Source: CAZGCA01 sp964524145 (GTDB lineage Bacteria > Hydrogenedentota > CAZGCA01). From it: a DNA stretch of 45,802 nucleotides. The stretch lies in NCBI GenBank assembly GCA_964524145.1, contig CAZGCA010000050.1:1-45802 (forward strand), in the 5' to 3' direction. A program made the position numbers and the translations under genes. The notes under the pieces were generated by a model that made no database searches, was not told the DNA's origin, and saw only the letters and a program-made list of their open reading frames with translations. This document shows, one piece after another, positions 40,077-45,802 of this stretch (position 1 is the stretch's first letter; the number at the start of each line of letters is the position of its first letter).

Positions 40077-42476
40077 CTACGGTCGTCTGACCAGCTTCTT
40101 GCCGCTGACGTTGTCGACACGCACGGTGTAACCGGCGGGGACGTTCGCGCGGTAACAGATCGCGCCGGCTTCTTTCCACCACCTGAGAGACACACCGCCG
40201 CCGGCCACGGGAATACGTCCTTCACACCAGTCCGGGCGAAGATCGCTGAACCGGAGCTGCACGACCCTGCCCACGGGGTCGATCCGGTAAACTCCCAGAA
40301 CGTCGCGATACAGTGTGTGTACGATGTGCGACGCGAACCCGTGGTTGCAGCTCGCGTAGTCGCCGACGTTCTCCCAGAGCGTTCCGGTCCGATCCGCCAT
40401 GTACAGGAGATACGCAACCGACTCGTCGAGTATCTGTTGACAGCGACCGTAACGGGACAGAATCTCCAACCGCAGCATGTTCCCGACGAACGCGTTCGCA
40501 GCGTGTATCTCCGGGTACGCCTTCGTCTCCTTCCGTTCCGGCCCGAACTGCTCGCACAACACCCGCCACAGCGATTCGTGCGTTTCCGGAGTGGCGACGT
40601 CGAAGAAAAACGCAAAGTACTGGCATACCTCGCTCCGGTTCCGCGTCACCTCCAGCTTCCCGTCTTTCCTCACCGCGTTGTCAACGAAGAACTCGCCGTC
40701 GAACGACTGGCCGCGGATCACGTCGCGCAACCGTTCCGCCTCGGACGACACCTCCGGCAGACCGTACATTCTGCCGGCCGCTGCCAATGCGGCCGCGTAC
40801 AGCATGTTCGTCGGGTAGTTGACGTGCTGAACGAACTCGTTCGCCTTCGACCATTCAACAAACACCCAGCTCTCGAGCTTCTCCAGGAGGCCGTCTTCGT
40901 TCGCGAACGGCTCGAAGTAGTCGAAGAGCTTCATTACCTTTGGCTTCAGCGCGTCAACAAGCTCCCGGTCGCCGCTTCGCGCGAGATACTCTTCGAGCTG
41001 GACGACAAACCAGAGCGCCCAGTTCGGGATAAACACACCGTCGTAGTGGTCGGCAGGGTAACACATCGGCAACATGCCTTCGGGAATGTGCTCAAACCGG
41101 TCGGGCAACAGGAAGTTCTCGTAGAAGTTCTTCTCGACCGACGTATCGTTGCACAGGGCGTATGCCGATCGCGACGTGAAGAAGCTGTCGCAGAGCCAGC
41201 CCGCTCTCTCACGCGACGGGCAATCCATGAAGACGTCCACCGCGTTCTGGCAGAACGTCTCCCGGCCGGCGGCAAAGAGCTGGTTGAGACGGTCGTCGCT
41301 CGACGCGAACTGTGCCTCCCACACGTCGGGATTCACGTACTCGCGAAGGTAGATGCCCTCGACGTCGCAGTCGCCATCGAGAACAACCAGATTCAAGTAC
41401 CGAAGCGTGTAGGGCTCGAACGATTCAACCGCATACGTTCCTTTCACCATCTCATACGCCACGATGTTGACGCAGCCCAACCGCTTGAAATCAACGTCAC
41501 CCTTCGAGAGGATTTCGTCGAATAGAAGGAAAAGCCGCGTCTTCTTCCGGCACGTTATCTTCGCGCCCAGGAATCCCGTCAGGTTCGTGCCGAAGTCGAT
41601 GACGTGGTACGACTTCTCTGCGAGATGGACTCCTGTCTCCGGCGCAAACGGTTGATCGATCTCAGCGTCCCGCACCCACCCCACCTGCTGCAGCTCGATT
41701 GACGGGATGACATCGAGATCGGTCTCGGGAAACCCGCCCAGCTTCGGACCGATACCCGTGAGCGACCGGTCTTTCCAGAGCCGCCCGACCTTCTTGCCGG
41801 TCTCGACCGTTCCCGAAGACACATCCCACACCGGCTGCCGCAGAGAGAAACGCGGGTATGGCACCCGCCGCGGAAGAAGTTCCTTCTCGGGAAGAACCGA
41901 ACAGGAGACCGCCTCAAACGGTGCGGAGATATCGTTGCGCCACCTAGCATGGCCCGGCGCGAGCCGGTACACCTCGGAGAACGGCCGCTGGAAACTGTAC
42001 CGCTGCACCTTCTGCACGCGCTCCTTCATCATGGCCGCGACAAAACCCGTCCCGTCCCCCGCGGTCGACGCCAGGACCCTCCCGTTGGCGACCACCTCCG
42101 CCTGAAGAAAAGACGGTTGATCGAGCAGGTAGAAGCTGTTGACGTTGTACCCGGCAACCTCGATCGCGACCAGATTCTTACCGGACCGAAGGCCGCCCGT
42201 CAGGTCCCATTCATCAACCCGGAAATACCCGTGCGGGCCGCATGCCGGCCCGTGGCCGCAGAACGTGCCGTTTGCGAACGCGCGATACAGCGTCGAGGCG
42301 GCGACCCGTAAGACCACGCGGTCGTTCTTCGGCGCTTCAAACTCTGCACGAAACCCCACGAGAATGTTCTTTTCGGTCTCTCTCCCTTCGGGCCAAACCG
42401 GTTGTGCCGAGACAAATCCCGGTTCTCCAACCGCCAACCCCAAAGCCATCGAAATGGGCAACATAAGAGCAGTCAT
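40077..42476 (-). CDS. Secreted GH78-like protein (alpha-L-rhamnosidase family)
   Basis: A 799-aa exported protein with a signal peptide (residues 1-24, cut near VSA). The N-terminal part is beta-rich (LYRAFANGTFCGHGPACGP, similar to the sugar-binding domain of rhamnosidases); the centre is an (alpha/alpha)6 barrel with VFMDCPSRERAGW (about residues 412-424), the typical DCPxRER-x-W motif of GH78; the C-terminus is a beta domain. The substrate may be rhamnose on plant or algal polymers. ATG 42476 has AAGGAGG 5 bases upstream; in-frame codons farther upstream lie across the divergent promoters. Confidence 0.85.
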   Translation of the reverse strand: MTALMLPISMALGLAVGEPGFVSAQPVWPEGRETEKNILVGFRAEFEAPKNDRVVLRVAASTLYRAFANGTFCGHGPACGPHGYFRVDEWDLTGGLRSGKNLVAIEVAGYNVNSFYLLDQPSFLQAEVVANGRVLASTAGDGTGFVAAMMKERVQKVQRYSFQRPFSEVYRLAPGHARWRNDISAPFEAVSCSVLPEKELLPRRVPYPRFSLRQPVWDVSSGTVETGKKVGRLWKDRSLTGIGPKLGGFPETDLDVIPSIELQQVGWVRDAEIDQPFAPETGVHLAEKSYHVIDFGTNLTGFLGAKITCRKKTRLFLLFDEILSKGDVDFKRLGCVNIVAYEMVKGTYAVESFEPYTLRYLNLVVLDGDCDVEGIYLREYVNPDVWEAQFASSDDRLNQLFAAGRETFCQNAVDVFMDCPSRERAGWLCDSFFTSRSAYALCNDTSVEKNFYENFLLPDRFEHIPEGMLPMCYPADHYDGVFIPNWALWFVVQLEEYLARSGDRELVDALKPKVMKLFDYFEPFANEDGLLEKLESWVFVEWSKANEFVQHVNYPTNMLYAAALAAAGRMYGLPEVSSEAERLRDVIRGQSFDGEFFVDNAVRKDGKLEVTRNRSEVCQYFAFFFDVATPETHESLWRVLCEQFGPERKETKAYPEIHAANAFVGNMLRLEILSRYGRCQQILDESVAYLLYMADRTGTLWENVGDYASCNHGFASHIVHTLYRDVLGVYRIDPVGRVVQLRFSDLRPDWCEGRIPVAGGGVSLRWWKEAGAICYRANVPAGYTVRVDNVSGKKLVRRP

Positions 42477-42513
42477 TCCAGCCTCCTTCTCATCTCCGGT
42501 TATCCCGCGTCCA

Positions 42514-42543
42514 ATTCTAGAACAATCGCAACCCAAACAGCAA
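42514..42543 (-). promoter_or_regulatory. Promoter of the GH78-like gene
   Basis: On the minus strand TTGCTG (42543-42538), 18 bases, TAGAAT (42519-42514), about 38 bases before the ATG. Confidence 0.5.
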
Positions 42544-42601
42544 GAAAAAGCGCCGGTACCTGCGCCGTCCGATCGGTCAGCAACCTTGGTCGAAAGGGTT
42601 G

Positions 42602-42630
42602 TTGACGTTCCCGGTGCTATGTTATATACT
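42602..42630 (+). promoter_or_regulatory. Promoter of the Gfo/Idh oxidoreductase gene
   Basis: TTGACG (42602-42607), 17 bases, TATACT (42625-42630), about 66 bases before the ATG. It is divergent from the GH78-like gene promoter, so one regulator could control both. Confidence 0.75.
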
Positions 42631-42696
42631 ACAACTGCCAGTGATAATGTTGAACGGTTGGAGTAACGCAACCATAGAGTTCGGAAAGGGGATGCT

Positions 42697-44031
42697 ATGA
42701 AGAAGAAGATCTCACGGCGCAGTTTCCTGGGTGGTACTGCTGGAGGTGTGGCCTCGTTCAGCATCGTTCCCAGGTATGTGCTCGGTGGTCCGGGCTACAC
42801 TTCGCCCAACGAGAAGCTCAACATCGCGGGCATCGGTGCAGGCGGTCGCGCTAACGGCGATCTGAGAGGTGTCAGGAGCGAGAACATCGTTGCACTCTGC
42901 GACGTTGACGAGAACCAGGCTGTGGAATCGCGGAAACGCTGGCCAAAGGCCAGGTTCTACCAGGATTTCCGCAAGATGCTCGACAAGGAAGCAAAGAACA
43001 TCGACGCTGTCGTCGTCGCCACGCCCGACCACTCGCACGCTGTCGCTGCCATGGCGGCGATGCAGCTCGGCAAACACGCCTATGTCGAGAAACCGTTGAC
43101 ACACTCGATCTACGAAGCACGTGTGCTCGCCGAAACCGCGAGGAAGTACAACCTCGCAACACAGATGGGCAACCAGGGCCACTCCGGCAATGGCGTTCGC
43201 CAGATATGCGAGATGGTCTGGTCCGGCGCGATCGGTCCCGTGCGCGAGGCCCACATCTGGACCAACAGGCCCGTGTGGCCCCAGGGTATCGACAGGCCTT
43301 CGTCTACCCCGCGCGTGCCCGACACGCTCGATTGGGACGTCTGGATCGGTCCGGCTCCCGAACGGCCCTACCATCCCGCGTACCACCCGTTCAAGTGGCG
43401 CGGCTGGTGGGATTTCGGTTGCGGGTCGCTCGGCGATATGGGTTGCCACATCATGGACCCGGCGAACTGGGCGTTGAAGCTGTGTCCGCCGATAAGCGTC
43501 GAGCTCGTCGACTCGTCGCCGCGGAACGACGAGACCGCGCCGAAATGGGCGATCATCCGGTACGAGTTCCCGGCCCGGGGTGATATGCCTGCGCTCACCA
43601 TGTACTGGTACGACGGCGGCAAGCTGCCCCCACGGCCGCCCGAGGTGCCCGCCGACGAAAAGATCGGCGACGGCAACAACGGCTCGATGTTCATCGGCGA
43701 CAAGGGGATCATCTGTGCCGGCGAGTACGGCGGGAATCCCAGGCTGCTGCCCGCGTCGAAGATGAAGGAGTACGAGATGCCCGCCGAGATCATTCCGCGG
43801 ATACCACGCAGGGACCATCATCGGGACTGGATCCAGGCGTGCAAGGGCGGCGAGCCGGCCTGCTCGAACTTCGACGATGCCGGGCCGATCACCGAGATCG
43901 TGCTGCTCGGCAACCTCGCGGGGCGCGTTGGCGAAAAGCTGTATTGGGACGCGGCCAACATGAAGGTCACCAACGTCGACGAAGCCAACCAGTGGGTCAA
44001 GCGCGAGTACCGCCAGGGGTGGTCGCTCTAG
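42697..44031 (+). CDS. Tat-exported Gfo/Idh/MocA family oxidoreductase
   Basis: A 444-aa NAD(P)-dependent oxidoreductase. It begins with a twin-arginine signal (ISRRSFLGGTAGG), so it is exported folded with its cofactor. The Rossmann part is IAGIGAGGRANG; the catalytic EKP motif is YVEKPLTHSI; later motifs are WWDFGCGSLGDMGCH and RRDHHRDW. Such exported members are very common in Planctomycetes, Lentisphaerae and related phyla; some cut glycosides by oxidation-elimination. GAAAGGGG lies upstream of the ATG. It is divergent from the GH78-like gene and upstream of a beta-helix protein gene. Confidence 0.93.
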   Translation: MKKKISRRSFLGGTAGGVASFSIVPRYVLGGPGYTSPNEKLNIAGIGAGGRANGDLRGVRSENIVALCDVDENQAVESRKRWPKARFYQDFRKMLDKEAKNIDAVVVATPDHSHAVAAMAAMQLGKHAYVEKPLTHSIYEARVLAETARKYNLATQMGNQGHSGNGVRQICEMVWSGAIGPVREAHIWTNRPVWPQGIDRPSSTPRVPDTLDWDVWIGPAPERPYHPAYHPFKWRGWWDFGCGSLGDMGCHIMDPANWALKLCPPISVELVDSSPRNDETAPKWAIIRYEFPARGDMPALTMYWYDGGKLPPRPPEVPADEKIGDGNNGSMFIGDKGIICAGEYGGNPRLLPASKMKEYEMPAEIIPRIPRRDHHRDWIQACKGGEPACSNFDDAGPITEIVLLGNLAGRVGEKLYWDAANMKVTNVDEANQWVKREYRQGWSL

Positions 44032-44163
44032 GCTCCGTGCGGACGCGAGATTCGTAGAGAGCCGTAAGACCGGCCTTCGCCAGGCGGCGGCGGGAGAGCT
44101 TAAACCGTATCGCAGGTGGCTTGTATCACGCCTCTGGCCGAGATAACCTCGAGAGGAGCAACG

Positions 44164-45450
44164 ATGCGAGTTCTCACGGTAAGAACAGCTGTCTTGTGTC
44201 TGGCCATGCTCGTAGCCGCACCGCAACCGGTTGCAGTCGGGAAAGACGCGCCTCCCGAGCTGTGGACCACGTGCGTCCTCGATTACGGCGCGAACGCCGG
44301 CGGGACAACCGATGACACCGCGGCGTTCCAGGCGGCACTGGACGCGGCCGCTCCGAAAGGCGGAATCGTCTTCGCTCCCGCAGGCACCTATCTCATCGCC
44401 GGCTCCTTGTCTGTACCGCAGGGAGTGACGCTGCGCGGCGTCTGGGACGCGCCGCACCACGCCGATATCGGCAAAGGCACGATCCTCCACGCGACCGGCA
44501 ACAAAGGCAACGAAGACGGTCCGCCGCTAATTCTTCTCCACCAAAGCAGCGGCGTCCGCGGGCTCACGATATTCTATCCCGAACAGAACGGCGAATCTAT
44601 CCAACCGTACCCGTGGTGCATCCAGGGCAAAGGCATGCACGGTTCCGTGATCAACGTCACGCTGGTCAACCCGTACAAAGGCATCGATTTCGGCACCCAC
44701 CCCAACGAGCTACATTACATCAGCAACGTCTTCGGGCAACCGCTCAAGATAGGCGTTTTCGTGGACAAATGCACCGATATCGGCCGGATCGAAAACGTCC
44801 ATTTCAACCCGCACAGTTGGGGCCGCGCCGACCATCCCAGCGCCAACTGGAACACTATCGAGTACCTCAAGCAAAACTTCGTCGGGTTCCTGATCGGCAA
44901 GACCGACTGGGAATACATGCGCGACTGTTTCTGCATATTCCCCAAGATAGGGTTCCACTTTATCCGGACCGAGGCCGGCGACCCCAACGTCGTGCTTACA
45001 CAGTGCGGCGCCGACATCTGCCCTGTCGCCGTCCAGGTCGACTCGTGCCAGAGCCACGCCGGCGTCGCGTTCGAGAACGCTCAGATTATGGGGACCGTGA
45101 TCGTTGGCCCGAAGAACGTAGGGCCCGTCAAGTTTACCAACTCAGGGTTCTGGCCCGTCCCCGAGACCAACGAGCAGGTCATTGTGGACGGCCGCAACAC
45201 CGTCACGCTCAACGCGTGCCATTTCGCCGGATGGGGCCGGGCCGACCCCGCCGCACCGTGCATCCGCGTCAAAGGCGGCGTAGCGCTTATCAACAGTTGC
45301 GACTTCTTCGAACGCAAGAAAACACAGATCATCATCGAGGAACGCGCCCGCGCAGTAACCGTCATCGGATGCCGGCTGCGCAACGGCAAACGAATCGAGA
45401 ACCTCAGCAAAACCGCCGAACTCCAAATCGGCCTCAACCTCACCCGCTGA
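44164..45450 (+). CDS. Exported right-handed beta-helix protein (pectate-lyase-like superfamily)
   Basis: A 428-aa protein with a signal peptide (residues 1-23, cut near PVAVG). The N-terminal segment LDYGANAGGTTDDTAAFQAA followed by GGIVFAPAGTYLIAGSLSVP and VTLRGVW is the start of the Pectate_lyase_3/GH28-like beta-helix family. The middle and end are repeated beta-helix turns (NVHFNPHSWG, VTLNACHFAGWG, ALINSCDFFER). It could be a polysaccharide lyase or hydrolase, or just a binding scaffold; catalytic residues are not clear. GAGAGGAG precedes ATG 44164, better than the in-frame ATG at 44116. Confidence 0.85.
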   Translation: MRVLTVRTAVLCLAMLVAAPQPVAVGKDAPPELWTTCVLDYGANAGGTTDDTAAFQAALDAAAPKGGIVFAPAGTYLIAGSLSVPQGVTLRGVWDAPHHADIGKGTILHATGNKGNEDGPPLILLHQSSGVRGLTIFYPEQNGESIQPYPWCIQGKGMHGSVINVTLVNPYKGIDFGTHPNELHYISNVFGQPLKIGVFVDKCTDIGRIENVHFNPHSWGRADHPSANWNTIEYLKQNFVGFLIGKTDWEYMRDCFCIFPKIGFHFIRTEAGDPNVVLTQCGADICPVAVQVDSCQSHAGVAFENAQIMGTVIVGPKNVGPVKFTNSGFWPVPETNEQVIVDGRNTVTLNACHFAGWGRADPAAPCIRVKGGVALINSCDFFERKKTQIIIEERARAVTVIGCRLRNGKRIENLSKTAELQIGLNLTR

Positions 45451-45509
45451 GGCTTTGGTTCCAGTACAGGCCATCAAGATTTGACCTCTACACGGAACCA
45501 CCATCCACA

Positions 45510-45802
45510 GTCCCGGAGGGACGGCCGAAAACACCCCAGCTGCACCCACCAACGTCAAGTCCCGCAGGAAACGTCCATAATGACACAAACGCATCGTGCC
45601 AACGTTGAGTCCCGGAGGGACGACCGAAAATAGCCCAGGAATTCATTCCTGGGATCAGACGTGCCCCCAACACCGCCAAGTCCCGGAGGGACGATTGAGA
45701 AAAACCCGGGAATGCCTTACCGCCCTACGCAGAGTTAGCCATCCACAGTCCCGTAGGGAACGACCGATAGTAGCCCAGGAATTTATTCCTGGGCCTGGAG
45801 TT
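45510..45802. repeat. Array of palindromic repeats reaching the window end
   Basis: The 352 bases after the beta-helix gene hold no gene. They contain four copies of a hairpin GTCCC-GGA-GGGAC at 45510-45522, 45609-45621, 45680-45692 and (variant with GTA loop and an extra A) 45748-45761. Copies 2 and 4 are followed 12 bases later by a second palindrome, CCCAGGAAT-TY-ATTCCTGGG, at 45634-45653 and 45774-45793; copies 1 and 3 have decayed forms. Spacing is 99, 71 and 68 bases. The link between the hairpins is GACYGAAAATAG-like. The array may continue beyond the window. Confidence 0.8.

Noticed and set aside
42712..44490. A 592-codon minus-strand open frame opposite the Gfo/Idh gene
   Set aside because: It runs through the oxidoreductase and into the next promoter region; the plus-strand product has full family motifs.
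45510..45802. A CRISPR array
   Set aside because: The repeats are short, imperfect and palindromic with unequal spacing and decayed units, and no cas gene is near.

Overview
The window is a GC-rich (about 60%) bacterial chromosome segment. There are no tRNA or rRNA genes, phage or transposase genes, and no CRISPR array. Two traits point to an uncultivated, anaerobic or microaerobic, carbohydrate-using bacterium from the broad PVC / Hydrogenedentes / Sumerlaeota / Lentisphaerae area. One is a GFTLIELLVVIAIIGILAAI pseudopilin with an H-X10-DG tail, a Tat-exported Gfo/Idh oxidoreductase and secreted GH36- and GH78-type hydrolases. The other is a rubrerythrin-rich defence against oxygen. The phylum is inference; no marker gene in the window settles it.

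Layout. 0.2-3.6 kb: a ribose/galactose-type sugar ABC importer (lipoprotein, double ATPase, permease). 3.8-6.9 kb: a pseudopilin and a secreted GH36-like glycosidase. 7.0-9.2 kb: an Rrf2 regulator, then cysH-cysK (cysteine synthesis). 9.25-27.2 kb: a long minus-strand block of about 20 genes. In order of transcription it holds an 85-aa protein, rubrerythrin, desulfoferrodoxin, ferritin, rubrerythrin, a TlpA-like protein with six Cys-rich repeats, DsbD, a ferritin-like protein, KorA, KorB, rubrerythrin, an EncFtn-like protein, a ferritin-like protein, Tpx, an unknown membrane protein, a ferritin-like protein, a ZIP transporter, exported Ni-SOD, exported DUF255, flavodiiron protein and CysE. 27.6-29.0 kb: a sigma-54 activator with a Cys-rich PAS domain. 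The gap between this activator and the block carries a near-perfect sigma-54 promoter and two pairs of inverted TGTCTCAT-like sites. 29.1-32.9 kb: a TIGR02757 protein, prmC-radC, and a HAMP membrane protein with a GspG-like protein. 32.9-39.9 kb: a GH4-purC-purM-purSL-purQ operon on the minus strand. 40.1-45.5 kb: a GH78-like protein, a divergent Gfo/Idh oxidoreductase and a beta-helix protein. 45.5 kb to the end: a short array of palindromic repeats that runs off the window.

How it fits together. The 9-29 kb region reads as one oxygen and peroxide defence island. Superoxide is handled inside the cell by superoxide reductase and, by prediction, outside it by Ni-SOD. Oxygen is reduced by the flavodiiron protein, and peroxide by Tpx and three rubrerythrins. 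Iron is held by ferritin and four further ferritin-like proteins. DsbD can carry reducing power across the membrane to the exported thioredoxin-fold proteins. KorAB may supply low-potential electrons, and cysteine synthesis flanks the island. The most unusual single gene is the exported thioredoxin/YHS/six-repeat protein at 23737-24828.
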